NCBI GenBank assembly: GCA_032622095.1
Contig: CP136062.1
Coordinates: 228,672,578 to 228,736,577, forward strand
Origin: Siphonodentalium dalli
Taxonomy: Eukaryota > Mollusca > Scaphopoda > Gadilida > Siphonodentaliidae
DNA length: 64,000 bases
Direction: 5' to 3'
Positions 1 to 12,379 of the stretch are shown here, piece by piece. How positions within the stretch are numbered: position 1 is the stretch's first letter; every line of letters starts with the position of its first letter. The notes below the pieces were generated by a model that was given only the letters and a program-made list of their open reading frames with translations, was not told where the DNA came from and did no database searches. The translations under genes were made by a program, and so were the position numbers.

Positions 1-252
1 GTATCACGCATTCAAAATGCGATAGCAGACGCGATTAGAAACAAGAAAAAGAGTAAAACACTAGGATAATGATATATTACATAGTATTTTGGCAGCTACC
101 AGCATATTCTATACTAGACTCTACTATTTTTCAAACAAGTTGATACCTCATTTGTGTCCAAACTCATAGTTGTTTGCTCTAACACTCTGACCAAAGTTGT
201 CAGTCGAAGGATTGTCCTAGATGTGTGGACTTGTTAATGGTCAATTCTCAGT
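1..252. other. unassigned AT-rich sequence
   Basis: No reading frame, repeat or structure that I can support is visible here. It ends where a family F transposon end begins. Confidence 0.4.
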
Positions 253-445
253 TAAGGTCAATTCACACCGAGTACGCGATTTGTACGGCCGTTGTTTGTC
301 GTCCGTAGCGATTCAAAGCGCGCGATTTTTATATTCACAACGCTAACGACCATATTGCTGGCCACGACGCGATCACAACAGTGAGTTTATGCATCGTCGA
401 TTTCTCGATTTGTGGCTTTTGGCGTCGCCAGTATAGAATACAGCA
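253..445 (+). mobile_element. 5' end fragment of TIR element family F
   Basis: The stretch starts TAAGGTCAATTCACACCG and continues with 'gtacggccgttgtttgtcg', a CGCGCGATTTTTATATTCAC block and 'cgtcgatttctcg'. The same blocks occur in the same order in the complete element at 43116-43861. Only this end is present; no matching right terminus is seen downstream. The reading frames over it are by-products of the repeat. Confidence 0.7.
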
Positions 446-620
446 GAGGCAGAATAATGTCATACGCGGGACGAACTTACCACCTACGGCACTGGTTGTA
501 GATTCCCTGCGACGGCAGCTGGTCCTATATATGTATATACCCAAAATTGTAACATACGTTGCTGTCACCGAGACCATATTCTATGAAACGGCTCACAAAC
601 GGTATCAGTATCTGACGATC

Positions 621-835
621 GAGGCCAATGTTTCGGTAACAGTTTGGATAGTGTTAGTTCTCTTATAAAAAGTTTCCATAGTTTACCATAGTAAAACATC
701 AAAGTAAAACACCATAGTAAAACACCATATAGTAAAACGAGGCCAGTGTTTCAGATTGGAGAGTGTTTGTTCCCTTATAAAAAGTTTCCATAGTTTACCA
801 TAGTAAAACACCATAGTAAAACACCATAGTAAATT
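621..835 (+). repeat. two-unit tandem duplication (about 118 bp) with inner 13-bp repeats
   Basis: The segment 'gaggccaatgtttcgg' through 'cttataaaaagtttccatag' at 621 recurs from 739 with a few differences. Each unit ends in short direct repeats of ACCATAGTAAAAC. This is a nested repeat with no coding signal. Confidence 0.8.
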
Positions 836-1247
836 TACAACCAAACATACCGTTGTTAATTACTATGGTTTAACCGGCATGTCGACCATTTAGTTGACAA
901 TTCTGCGGAAAGAGTTTTGGACCGTCCGAAAAATATACAACTATATTAGCTATTCGTAATTCTTATCAGTAGTAGTTCATTAAAAAATTAGACAGCTTCT
1001 TGTCTCCCCTGTAAAATCGTGACAACCGGCATACGACCTATTCGAACCAAACCGACTTAAAAAAAGTAGGCCACAGCTGTCGATTGTAATAACCCTTTTC
1101 CACAATTTCCCTGGACCTAATAGTCCAATCACCGATGGACAATCCCGGAAATCGAGCAATCTAAGTGATTGCCGCCCCAGGATATTAGGAGTCTGTGTAC
1201 AACATAACATTTTTTGTTACAGTCCGTGTCGTTTGTGCTACAGTGTC
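836..1247. other. unassigned sequence
   Basis: Two overlapping minus-strand frames of 76 and 61 codons exist, but they show no recognisable domain and the second runs into transposon sequence. I see nothing else. Confidence 0.35.
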
Positions 1248-1545
1248 CAGGGACGTGGCTCCATTGGAATGTAGTAGGATGCCCGATTTGAAATTAACAA
1301 CTGCACCACCTTGAACCAGACGAAATTCCCAACTTTTTCGTCTGCACCCCTTTGGGTTGGAGTTTTCCAACTGACTATCATCAATCTTTACAACTGTTTG
1401 AGCTTTCTAACCAGATACAACTTGAGGTTATTTGTTTTTCATTCAGTCCAAAAATTTGACAAAAAGTTGTGAAATATGCATCTTTTGGTCTAGAAAACAA
1501 CAGATTCCACACTGAACAACCTATTTTTGTGTGTGAAATGACTAG
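1248..1545 (+). mobile_element. fragment of CAGGGACGTG-ended DNA element
   Basis: It begins CAGGGACGTGGCT, like the left end of the complete copy at 44229. It shares further blocks in order: 'cacccctttgggttgg', 'ttcagtccaaaaattt', 'atatgcatcttttggtct' and 'tgtgtgtgaaatg'. The right end is missing or too diverged to place. It has no coding capacity. Confidence 0.6.
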
Positions 1546-2130
1546 ATGAAGTATGAGAATGAGAAATATTCAGTAAGGTGTGGGGGAGGCAGAACAAAGT
1601 TCCCTCATGTCTTTTTTTTCAAACTATATCATCGATATTGACCCAGATGGGAATAAACAATGCATACTGAAGTATATACTGCATATAGCAGTATATTGTG
1701 TTACATAGGAGTGGTTATCATTTCTAAACCCATACTGAACCCCTCTGTCGGAGCCTGGATTCATAGAAATCATCACTGTTCAAGATTGTGACCCCAACAA
1801 AATTTGGCACTACCTGCTGCTAATCAAAAACATACTTCGCACAATGAAGACATACAAAAAACTAAAACAACATGCATTTAAAAACTCAAAACAAAAATCG
1901 TTGAACGTGTCTGTTTAACTGTGTAACAAAGCATTACACATTATCAATATCGAAAAGATATGTCATACATTGAAGGCTTATGCTATTTATATAAAATTTT
2001 GTCACAATTCTTCGGAAAAGGGGTGGGTATATGAGAATATACCGAAAAACAATTTCGAAAATTGGGGTGGTGTGTGCCAAGGTAGGTCAAAATGAAAACA
2101 AAAATGCCTACGTGTCCGGAACTTGTTTCG
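1546..2130. other. unassigned sequence
   Basis: AT-rich, without a supported gene. A small palindrome around 1674-1698 (tatactgcatatagcagtata) is the only local structure noticed. Confidence 0.35.
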
Positions 2131-2256
2131 AACCTCCCCGCTGGTCTGGTATGAATGAACCACCTCCCCGCTGGTCACGTATGAATGAACCACCTCCCCG
2201 CTGGTCAGTTATGGATGAAGTTTCCACCTCCCCGCTGGTCAGGTATGAATGAAGTT
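2131..2256 (+). repeat. 30-bp minisatellite, four units
   Basis: The unit CACCTCCCCGCTGGTCAGGT plus 'atgaatgaac' is repeated four times, the last interrupted by a few bases. Because 30 is divisible by three, open frames appear on both strands (a proline- and tryptophan-rich one on plus). They reflect the repeat, not a gene. Confidence 0.9.
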
Positions 2257-2650
2257 TCACAGAATGCTGCAATTGGCATATCGGTGTGCCGAGTATATAG
2301 GTGCCTCTGGCTTTCACACTCACCTCGTGTGACTAGTTTAGTGTGGTGTATTGGGATTTTTCGTCGATTTTATTTCAACATATTTTAATATTATAAAAAT
2401 ATAGAGAGACTGACGACGTTCTTAAACCTTAGATAGACCTCGCTCCCCACAACAAAGAATGTGCATAACAATGTGTAGAACAAACTTTAATTATAATCAA
2501 ATTGGCATGGCGGGTGCAAGCATAGAAGGACAATATGGATTATAAATATACTGTATGGTATCACTGATGTTTGTGTGAGTTATTGAAGGGTGGGGTGTAA
2601 GTAAGAAACGTATATCGTGTCCTTTATTAAAGGGTGACAATGTATATGAA
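2257..2650. other. unassigned sequence
   Basis: Stop-rich on both strands; no repeat or gene seen before the family C element. Confidence 0.35.
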
Positions 2651-2882
2651 TCCTGTCATGACTGGTGCTTCCTGGTTGTTTTTAGAAAAACCCTGTGTCA
2701 ATGCATTCTCTTTTACATGTATATGGAAGTCTCCCATAGGGAGCATCGCATATATAAGAGAATACATTGGCCTCACAATATTTACCTTTACCATGTAAGC
2801 CACTGCATTATCTTATATATGCAAGGCTCCATATGACACAGTATCGTTATTGCTGCACCAGCGCAGGTCCCGTCATTAAAGG
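2651..2882. mobile_element. family C non-autonomous element with degenerate hairpin
   Basis: The left end reads CCTGTCATGACTGGTGCTTC and the right end, on the minus strand, CCTTTAATGACGGGACCTGC. Both match the termini of other family C copies. Inside, 'aaccctgtgtcaatgcattctc' opens a diverged form of the 69-bp hairpin that closes at 'aagagaatacattggcc'. The flanking TTAA is not clear, so the copy is old. Confidence 0.6.
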
Positions 2883-3016
2883 ATTACGGGGGACTTCGTA
2901 TCCTCCGGAAGACCTAAATTGTCAACAGGGGGGGGATTTGTGCTTATCGTCGATTCATCCGATAGGCCATATTGAAAGGCTGCCAGTTTCACACATGGTC
3001 AAGTGGTCATGCTAAT

Positions 3017-5248
3017 ATGTGTCGCTTTAATAAGATCACAAGCACTAGATGAGTTTTTAATAATATCCAATGAACTGGGATAAGCAAACCATATGTGATG
3101 CTTTAATAAGGTCCCATGCACTGATATGAACAAACATTACGTGTCGCTTTAAATAAGATTCCATGCACCGAGACGAGCAAACATTATGTGTCGCTTTAAT
3201 AAGATTACATGCACTGATATGAACAAACATTACGTGTCGCTTTAAATCAGATTCCATGCACCGAGACGAGCAAACATTATGTTTCGCTTTAATAAGATTA
3301 CATGCACTGATATGAGCAAACATCATGTGTCGCTTTAATAAGATCCCATGCACCGAGATGAGCAAACACTATGTGTCGCTTTAATAAGATACCATGCACT
3401 GAGATAAGCAAACACTATGTGTCGCTTTAATAAGATCCCATGCACTGAGATAAGCAAACATCATGTGTCGCTTTAATAAGATCCCATGCACCGAGATAAG
3501 CAAACATTATGTGTCGCTTTAATAAGATACCATACACTGAGATAAGCAAACATTATGTGTCGCTTTAATAAGATACCATACACTGAGATAAGCAAATATT
3601 ATGTGTCGCTTTAATAAGATACCATACACTGAAATAAGCAAATAATAGGTGTAGCTTTAATAAGATCACAAGCATTGAGATGAGCAAACACTATGTGTCG
3701 CTTTAATAAGATACCATGCACTGAGATGAGCAAACCATATGTGTCGCTTTAACAAGATCCCATGCACTGAGCTGAGCAAACATTACGTGTCGCTTTAATA
3801 AGATCCCATGCACTGAGATGAGCAAACAGTATGTGTCGATTTAATAATATCCCATGGATTGAGATGAGCAAACACTACATGTCGCTTTAATAAGATACCA
3901 TGCACTGGGATGAGCAAACACTATGTGTCGCTTTAATAAGATACCATGCACTGATATCAGCAAACATTACGTGTCGCTTTAATAAGATCCCATGCACTGA
4001 GATGAGCAAACAGTATGTGTCGATTTAATAATATCCCATGCACTGAGATAAGCAAACATTACGTGTCGCTTTAATAAGATCCCATGCACTGAGATGAGCA
4101 AACAGTATGTGTCGATTTAATAATATCCCATGGATTGAGATGAGCAAACACTACATGTCGCTTTAATAAGATACCATGCACTGGGATGAGCAAACACTAT
4201 GTGTCGCTTTAATAAGATACCATGCACTGATATGAGCAAACATTACGTGTCGCTTTAATAAGATCCCATGCACTGAGATGAGCAAACAGTATGTGTCGAT
4301 TTAATAATATCCCATGGATTGAGATGAGCAAACACTACATGTCGCTTTAATAAGATACCATGCACTGGGATGAGCAAACACTATGTGTCGCTTTAATAAG
4401 ATACCATGCACTGATATGAGCAAACATTACGTGTCGCTTTAATAAGATCCCATGCACTGAGATAAGCAAACATTACGTGTCGCTTTAATAAGATCCCATG
4501 CACTGAGATGAGCAAACAGTATGTGTCGCTTTAATAATATCCCATGGATTGAGATGAGCAAACACTATGTGTCGCTTTAATAAGATACCATGCACTGAGA
4601 TGAGCAAACACTATGTGTCGCTTTAATAAGATACCATGCACTGAGATGAGCAAACACTACGTGTCGCTTTAATAAGATCCCATGCACTGAGATAAGCAAA
4701 CATTACGTGTCGCTTTAATAAGATCCCATGCACTGAGATGAGCAAACAGTATGTGTCGCTTTAATACTATCCAATGCACTGGGATAAGCAAACCATATGT
4801 GATGCTTTAATACGATCCCATGGATTGAGATGAGCAAACAGTATGTGTCGCTTTAATAAGATCCCATGCACCGAGATAAGCAAACAGTATGTGTCGCTTT
4901 AATAATATCCCATGCACCGAGATAAGCAAACAGTATGTGTCGCTTTAATAAGATCCCATGCACTGAGATGAGCAAACATTATGTGTCGCTTTAATAATAT
5001 CCCATGGATTGAGATGTGCAAACAAAATGTGTCGCTTTAATAAGATCACATGCACCGAGATTACAAACAGTATTTGTCACTTTCATAATATACAATCCAC
5101 TGAGATGAGCAAACAGTATGTGTCGCTTTAATAAGATCCCATGCACCGAGATAAGTAAACATGTGTCGCTTTAATAAGATCCCATGCACTGAGATGAGTG
5201 AACAGTGTGTGTCCCTTTAATAAATCTCATGCACTGAGTTGAGCGCAC
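3017..5248. repeat. 46-bp satellite array, about 48 units
   Basis: The unit runs GTGTCGCTTTAATAAGATCC, CATGCACTGAGATGAGCAAA and about six more bases. The period is held exactly. The variant 'ttaataatatcccatggatt' falls at 3841, 4117, 4301, 4531 and 4991, all spaced by whole multiples of 46. Several variants travel together in blocks, which indicates higher-order units. The first units (3060-3365) include 47-bp monomers. Frames inside the array are incidental. Confidence 0.97.
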
Positions 5249-6010
5249 ACGCATGGCTCAGCTGAACCTATACACTGGTGTATATGTAATTTGAAAGTGG
5301 TTTAAATATAGGTTGACTATAAACACCCCTGGTAAATTGGTCCTGAGTAGAGTTATCACCCCTAGTCAGGTGATCCTGCTAGTCTGCTATAATGTTGGTG
5401 TCCTGCTGAATTTCTGTGTTGCTGGTAGGGCTAACTGATGCCGTCACGAAAACGTTTAAACCTCTCCAAAGACCACCCACCCAAGATATTTGAATTATGT
5501 CAGAGTCTGACAGTCAGACTAAATTCGATCACTTGTGGTTTTGTAAAAAATGAATTATTTCATACACATTTCCGTTATTTCGTCAAAGTGCGTTCAAGGT
5601 AGAGAGATTAACCTTCCGATTAACTCAGGATACTCATTTCGAAATGTAATCCTAACCTCCCGTGGTACCTACTACTGCGTTTGAATATCAATCGCTCTTA
5701 TCGTGAACCCCGATTAAATATATTTAGCTATCTAATCATATGCATATTAGGTAGTTATATCATAGAGGTATACTATGGCGGCGACAAGCAACATCGCCGG
5801 TGTTATCAAATCGCCTTGAATGGATAACCTAAATGTCTGACACATTAAAGGGGAGGACAAGTAACCAATTTTGAATGGGAATTTCCATCCAAAATTGCCG
5901 AGCAAAAGTTACAGAGTTGCACAAACATACTTCTGCGTGTGGTATTGTACACAATAGGTATTAATCCGAAAGGTCGTTTTTGGTATATCGTACTCCCCCA
6001 CAACATTGCG
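5249..6010. other. unassigned sequence
   Basis: Follows the satellite directly. No gene, tandem repeat or inverted repeat was recognised. The minus-strand frame at 5845-6033 overlaps the next inverted repeat and has no domain. Confidence 0.35.
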
Positions 6011-6193
6011 TGTATATAAGGATTAACTGTCATGTGGACTGTTTTTATGGAGATGTAACCGTGATGTAAGTGGACATAACTTGTGTAAAACCCGAAGAAA
6101 AGGTTTGTACATACAAGTTATGACCACTTACCTCATGGTTACATCTCCATAAAAATAGTCCACATGACAGTTAATCCTTATATTTATATACAT
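6011..6193. repeat. long inverted repeat (MITE-like palindrome)
   Basis: The left arm 6011-6087 contains AAGGATTAACTGTCATGTGG and 'ggagatgtaacc'. The right arm 6110-6193 is its near-perfect reverse complement. A loop of about 20 bases separates them. The DNA could form a hairpin with arms of about 75 bases. No target duplication is obvious. Confidence 0.85.
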
Positions 6194-6775
6194 TAAGCGA
6201 AAAAGCCACTTTTGTAAATGTATTTAAATCGATAAGTGTATCGTGACAAAAACAGCCCAAAATACCCAATAGCACCCTTGGCAAAAGTTAATAGGAACAA
6301 TTTCTCTTCATATTGAAACCCGATGATGTATTAAGTAAATCCTGCGCGAGTCCAAATGCGCCCAAAACATTACCCGTTCGTCTTTCCAAACCCAATGACG
6401 TATCGATGGTGTTATGAGCTTGGTGTTATGAGCCGTTGCTCATTCACCGAGAAATAACTGCAACTAGCCACGTGGGGGCCGACCAATCAGAATGCTGGAT
6501 TTAGTGATGACAACACTTAGTATGTAAATATATACTGTTGAGGTTCAGATTGGTCATGCTGGTTTAGGGAACTAAATTCACTATTAAACTAGGTGCAGAC
6601 AAGTGTAAACAAAATGTAAACCCGACGCACGATGAAGATGGTCGTTATATGTTGACTTGAACAAACACCCGCCATATACAATATACATGTACGTAGGGGT
6701 TCCATGGAAAGTATTTGTCAGTGGCATTTCGGGCGTAAGCGTCATTAGTTCTACGTGCTGCCATGGTCCTGGCGA
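6194..6775. other. unassigned sequence
   Basis: No gene or repeat recognised. Confidence 0.35.
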
Positions 6776-7250
6776 CAGGGTTGTGTGGGGTTTGGGTGTC
6801 TCACCCCCCCCCCCCCCCCCCCAACTTTGTTACAAATGTTCAACAATTGGAAATATTTCGTACCTGACACAACAGTTGTTGGACATTCACAATTGTAATT
6901 AGTCAAAACTGTTCTCGTTGTTTTATTTTCAAACGAATTATTTGCAGATAATTTGTAATTTACCCAAAGAAATATATTTTCCTGCTTTCGGTCAAAATCT
7001 TGGAGTGACATGGTCATCAGGATTTTGCAATTTTCAGGTTCAGATTACAAAATGTTCTCCCACTGGGTTGAGGAGTCATGATCCCTCCTCGGTCGCCAGT
7101 CAAAAACTGCCAATTAATTATAAACAGTGGAGGTCTGAATTTGCATGGAATTACACCTCTAGCTGCTAGGATTTAGCAGATTTCAGGTTCAGATTTCAAA
7201 ATGGTTCACTCTCTGGTAGTAAATCAAAGACTAATATTCATTAAAATAAA
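6776..7250 (-). mobile_element. CAGGGACGTG-family copy, reversed and truncated
   Basis: Read on plus, the order is CAGGG, 'gtctcacc', a poly-C run, 'caactttgttacaaatgttc', 'ctgacacaacagttgttgg', 'gataatttgtaattta' and 'tttcaggttcagatt'. This is the reverse complement of the block order in 44229-44900. The inner end (its CAGGGACGTGGC terminus) is missing. The 81- and 88-codon frames across the poly-C run are artefacts. Confidence 0.65.
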
Positions 7251-9490
7251 CTAAAACAAGGGCTCCAATGTGCCAGTTCGGAAAGTTCGAGCAAAATGGG
7301 TGAGGTGCATTGCTATTACATCAACTTGGGAGTTTAGTCTGGATCAAGGTGCAGAGGGAAACCACAATGAATACCCTCTTACCACGCCCATGTGTGCTGC
7401 AGCGTGATTTACTCGTGGAATTAACCATCGGAATGGTATATACATATACTCAACACAATACGTCTGGACGTGCATGGACAACGCGAAACGACACACTCCA
7501 ACACACAGTACCAATCTGAAATACGTTGTGGTCAGTATATATACGAACATTACCCAGTAAACGAGTCAACATATCGTCGTGCAAATAGGTTCAAATTGAA
7601 CCTAGGCAAGTTTGGAGTTTGGGATGATTTGAAAGGGCTGTCAGCCCTCTCATACAACCCACTTTTGGATGCACATTTGTATGGGCAGTTTGTTAGTAGT
7701 TTTGAAAGAGATAATTATTCGACGTTAACACTACGGCTACGACAAGCGTTTCTACATGGCACGGGGACATTAATCAAAGCCCCTGGAACCATCTAGGGCG
7801 TGAGCCCGCTAACCTAAATGGTGATGTTGGTGTTTGTCGTGTTTTGTGGTCGGGTTTGTGAGCTGATTGGTTTGTTATATTTAATGATTTTACAAGGTTA
7901 TCAGGTTAGTTGGTTGTTTGAAGAAGAAAATTACTCGATGGCTTCTATACTACGGTCACGACAAGCGTGTCAACGCCGCCCATATTCACGAGAGTTATGG
8001 CCCTTTGGTTAAAAAACCAGGTGCGGTTTTGCCATGCCCTGGTGACGTGTAGTTGGAAGTCATTCACTAAAGTTTTGTCTGGTAGGTTACCTTGTTTTAT
8101 TTATACAACTACAATTAATGTCATTCTGACAGGTATATAACTGATATTGCTTACAACGGACATGGGCACCATGAATCCAAACAAATTCATATATACATGT
8201 ATTAATACTGTTAGTCCAATTAAGGTGTGCTAGGCTGTTATATTCTATTATATTTGTTACCTTTATCTTGATATTTGGAAACTGCCGCAAGGTAGACTGC
8301 TCTGTAAACCATTAGTGAAGTTTCCACTACCGAAGTCCAAGACAGGGGTGCCTCTACTGTGGGACCGGGGTACGAGCTTCCCCCTGCTCATTAATTATGT
8401 GCATCACAAAACAAGCGTATCAACGATTCAACGTCGCCCATATTGAACTTAATATTCATAAATGTTTATATTGGATTTATTGGATTCTGAAACTTGGAAT
8501 TATTTATACCCGTTATTCAATTATATGGCGCGGGCCACAATGAAGACACATTATAAAGAGCATACATCGATCATGTCAGTCATGATAAGTCGATTTAGGT
8601 TCATATTAAACGTAATTAAGATTCAACTAATGCCGATAATATGAGCTTATTTTCAGGAGAACAGATATAAACGTGCACGGGGTAATAAACGTGCACGTGG
8701 TAAGTGGTGTAAGTTCCACCACAACACCATGCCATTAGGTATACATCATAACTGTCTGGTGTCTTGCAGCTCATTGTGTTTTCGATGCGTCAGATTAAAC
8801 ATAATTATGCAATTACAAATGGTCTGTAACAGTCACACTTGCTACAACTGTATTATTTATTTAGTATCTACTAACCGTAAAGCAATATGCCATGGGACGT
8901 GCGGACTGCATAATGCAATCCACAATCACTGTTGTTCTAGTGTTGAACATGCGTGATGGTTATCACATGATTCGTCTAATACCTTCGTCTTCATGCAATG
9001 ACGCATAATGACTGGTATTTGGCAACCAACGTGTTAATGCACATATTAATGCGTCTGTCAGAAGGAACAACGCTGTTACGTTTGAATATAGGAAAATATT
9101 TACTTGTTGACACCCATTTACACAAAGAAGTGACATAATCAACGGTAGATGAAATAACACAGGGATGCCATGCTAACTGACACGATGATAGAGTAAACGT
9201 TTGGTACATGTTGATTGAGTGACCTTTCTCGTTCCTATTCCATGTCGAAGTACATGTACGTAGGGTGAGCATAACATACCGGGACTTAGCTCTATAGTGT
9301 GAGCGTACTGGGCCAACTTTGAAACATTGTTGTGATTAAAACTTTGCGTTGGACATAATTTGACCATCCTATCTATCCATACACAATCTCTTTTATGAAT
9401 TGACATTTCTATTAGTACTATTTTTTTCTCTCAGAATATCAGTGTATAAATATACACCTACCCCTACCCCAGGTATTTTCCGAACCTTAT
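7251..9490. other. gene-free stretch with weak internal repeats
   Basis: The segment 7690-7766 resembles 7903-7985: both have 'aattatt' or 'aattact' followed by 'actacgg...acgacaagcgt'. A third trace, 'aacaagcgtatcaacg', lies near 8410. A 19-bp direct repeat, ATAAACGTGCACG plus 'ggtaa', occurs twice at 8668-8703. Frames up to 108 codons show no recognisable protein. Confidence 0.4.
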
Positions 9491-9785
9491 AGGGGTGTCA
9501 GGTCGGATATTTGCAACATTTGGAGCGTTTGGTGCCAGTCCAGTTGTTAGGATTTAGCAGTTTTCATGTTCAGATTTCAAAATGTTCTCTGACTAGGTTG
9601 AGAGGTTCTGATCCCTCCTCGGTCGACAGTAAAAAATTGCCAATAAGTTATGCAAAATGGAGGCCTCAATTGACTTGGATTTACACCTCTAGATGCTAGG
9701 ATTTACAGATTTCAGAATTTTCTCCCACTGGCCGACCATGGTTCATTCCCTGGAAGTAAATCAAAGACTAATATTCATTTAAAAA
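9491..9785 (-). mobile_element. CAGGGACGTG-family partial copy, reversed
   Basis: It shares with 7015-7249 the blocks 'aggatttagcag', 'catgttcagatttcaaaatg', 'gatccctcctcggtcg' and 'aaatcaaagactaatattcat'. It shares the opening 'ggggtgtcaggt' with the reverse of 44460-44640. It lacks both termini. Confidence 0.65.
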
Positions 9786-10519
9786 AAACTACCGCAGGTG
9801 TAAACTATCTAACATTTTTCAATCTCCACAGACATGCAACGTTAATTTCACACAGCAATCAGCAATCAATAATTTTATTCAGAATAACACAAATGTGACA
9901 TAAGAATAAAAAGTTCAGTCATGTATGATGCAATGGGGCAATATGGTGTGAGCAAGCCGGCTTCTGCGTGGTTGGAGTTTTCATGTACACTTATTAAAGT
10001 CAATTGGAGGAATTTGTTTTAATGCGGACTCGAGGTGGAATACAATATGTCAAGGTGATCATTTCAGCGAATTAGTTCCAACACTTCGTTTCAGTGGGGT
10101 AATTTGGCACCCGATGCGTTGATAGACCTCTGAATCAGACCTGTTGGACTAAATGGCAAGATAGCTCATATACAATGAACGTTTTGGAACCAGGTGGTAA
10201 TTAAGAGAAACATCGAAGTTCTATGAGGCGTAAAATTGGCAACTGTCCTGAACTTATGCTTTCTAAGTACCACGCAATAGGAGATTTGTGATCGGTTACG
10301 TATACTTTCAGTGAATCAAACGAATATTTTCTACTTTCCAACAATGTGTTTTCATAATGGCACATTCCTGACTAGAAGGCGGATATCTTTGTTTTTGTCC
10401 GATAATAACGATGATCTAATATGTACCTTAAATGCAGACATTCGAACACCAGCCTAATGACAGCATGTTGATCGATTAGTGGCAATTTCGCAATATTTTT
10501 GCCCTAGCTGAAAGAATCA
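9786..10519. other. unassigned sequence
   Basis: No frame of 60 codons or more and no repeat recognised. Confidence 0.35.
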
Positions 10520-10856
10520 TCGTTGCCATTTATGGGACCATCTCATTTTATACTCAATAGCATATATGCATGAATGAATGAATGAATTTGAGCCATGGAT
10601 TCTTGCAAAATACACTCATATGTTATATGAACGATGCAAACAACATGGTAATTATAATGAAAATGAATTTATGATTCCAGCCATAAATTGATTTTCATTA
10701 TAATGACCATGTTGTTTGCATCGTTCATTGAGCACATGAGCGTATTTTGCACTAATCCATGGCTCAAATTCATTCATTTGTTGCATATATTCTATTGAGT
10801 ATCAAATGATATGGTCCCACAAATGGCATGATTTGGGGTACAATATACCCCTTTAA
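10520..10856. mobile_element. family G foldback MITE, copy 1
   Basis: The two halves are reverse complements. The left half carries 'actcaatagcatatatgc', 'gaatttgagccatgga' and GAACGATGCAAACAACATGG. The right half repeats these inverted around a centre near 10675. It ends TACCCCTTTAA at 10856. The related copies are 15848-16526 and 32341-32666. It has no coding capacity. Confidence 0.88.
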
Positions 10857-11150
10857 CATGCACACAAAAAGATAACAGAAGTGAATGCTTACCGGTCTGG
10901 CACTTGTATTATTACGTTCCCATAAACAAAACACTATATTTATCACCAAATCAGAAGTCCCGCTGTGCAGATTAGAGTTGTGGGTACATTCAGTCTGTCA
11001 GATTACAGTGTGGTCGTACTTGATTTATTGTTGCGATTAAGAAAAGATAAGCGAAAGTATAAGGAACATAGTATTGGCTGATGTGGAACATTCATATCAC
11101 GAGATTAAATATTAGCTGATAGTACGGCGATATAACGAATAAGGCAACAA

Positions 11151-11370
11151 ATGGACCGATCGCTCGAAAAACTATATAATAAATCATACAAACTATCTCG
11201 ATTTAAGAGCGTAAATCATAATCGTGTAATTGGAAGCACATTATTCATATCGCTGTTTGGTAAATGCATGGGCAGCCGCTATTGAGCAGAATGCGACATA
11301 TCTCGAGACGTAACTTTTTGTCTGCATGATTCCACGTCTCGAGCTGATCGAGTTCAGATGAAATCATAAC
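11151..11370 (+). repeat. direct repeat of about 210 bp, copy 1
   Basis: It contains ATGGACCGATCGCTC, AAATCATACAAACTATCTCG and ACATATCTCGAGACGTAAC. The same blocks recur at 11850-12060. The identity of the repeat is unknown. Confidence 0.8.
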
Positions 11371-11566
11371 ATGACTAGATATCAGAGGTTGATTCGGGGT
11401 GTAACTTTTACCTTGATTTCCAGGGAAGTGTCGATAAATAAGATATATGTGACAGAGGTCTGGAGCCGACGTCAGTGACTCCGTGTCATATCCAGGAAAG
11501 TCGTGACATAGTAACACAGACAAGTTGGTAGACTGATGACAAAAAAAACTCAAAACAATCAATCAA

Positions 11567-11591
11567 ACAACAACAACAACAACAACAACAT
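11567..11591 (+). repeat. CAA microsatellite
   Basis: About eight consecutive CAA triplets lie between the two 210-bp direct repeats. Confidence 0.95.
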
Positions 11592-11849
11592 AATATATGA
11601 CAGCAATGAATCCTTTAGGATTACTATTATCTAGTCGGATAGAACACAACTGTGATTCATATCGCTGTAACGGTTTGGTCGCGTTTCTTGTTTTGATCAG
11701 TATAAAGAAACTATCATATTAAGTGAAAGTAAATTTGAACAGTTATATGACGTGGTATGTGATAAGGGACTAATGGGGGACATTCCATTCACGGATCTAA
11801 ACCAGCTGATTGCACGATGTGATATCGTAGGTAATGGGGAATGCCTGAA

Positions 11850-12060
11850 ATGGACCGATCGCTCAAAAACAATAATATAATAAATCATACAAACTATCTC
11901 GATTTAAGATCGTAAATCATACTGGCGTAATTGGAAGCACATTACTCATATCGCTGTTCGATAAATGCATGGGCAGCAGACAGTGAGCAGAATGCGACAT
12001 ATCTCGAGACGTAACTTGGTGTCTGCATGATACCAAGTCATCGTCAGAAGAAATCATTTT
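11850..12060 (+). repeat. direct repeat of about 210 bp, copy 2
   Basis: Second copy of the 11151 repeat, offset by about 700 bases in the same orientation. After the shared GAGACGTAACTT the copies diverge. The pair could be the ends of a decayed element or a segmental duplication. Confidence 0.8.
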
Positions 12061-12379
12061 AAGTGATACACATCTCAAAAAGGCATCAACTACATGCAGA
12101 AACTAATTGCTGTGCATATTTATTACTAATCGAGGTGGCAATGTTTCATCTTTGTCACCATTAAGAATAAGAGCGATGTTCATTGAGGGACTATATGTTA
12201 TCCATCGCATTAAATTTAATTTTAAAAAGTCGTTAATTGGGTGAGTATTTTCTATGTCTGCACATTTCGTTGACACTTACAAGGCATTTGTGTGTCGAAA
12301 TAACGTTTAAAATTCGAAGATAATTAGAATGGGGATAAGAGTGTGATGAGTTATGATTTCGGAAAGGTTTAAACATATA
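12061..12379. other. unassigned sequence
   Basis: No gene or repeat recognised before the family A element. Confidence 0.35.

Noticed and set aside
2002-2323. Overlapping frames on both strands, proline-rich
   Set aside because: Produced by the 30-bp minisatellite.
3057-3365. 102-codon minus-strand frame with repeating HISACNLIK-like segments
   Set aside because: It lies in the satellite. A 46+47 bp dimer happens to be divisible by three, which keeps the frame open.
3017-5248. CRISPR-like array
   Set aside because: There are no unique spacers. The whole 46-bp unit repeats and the context is eukaryotic.
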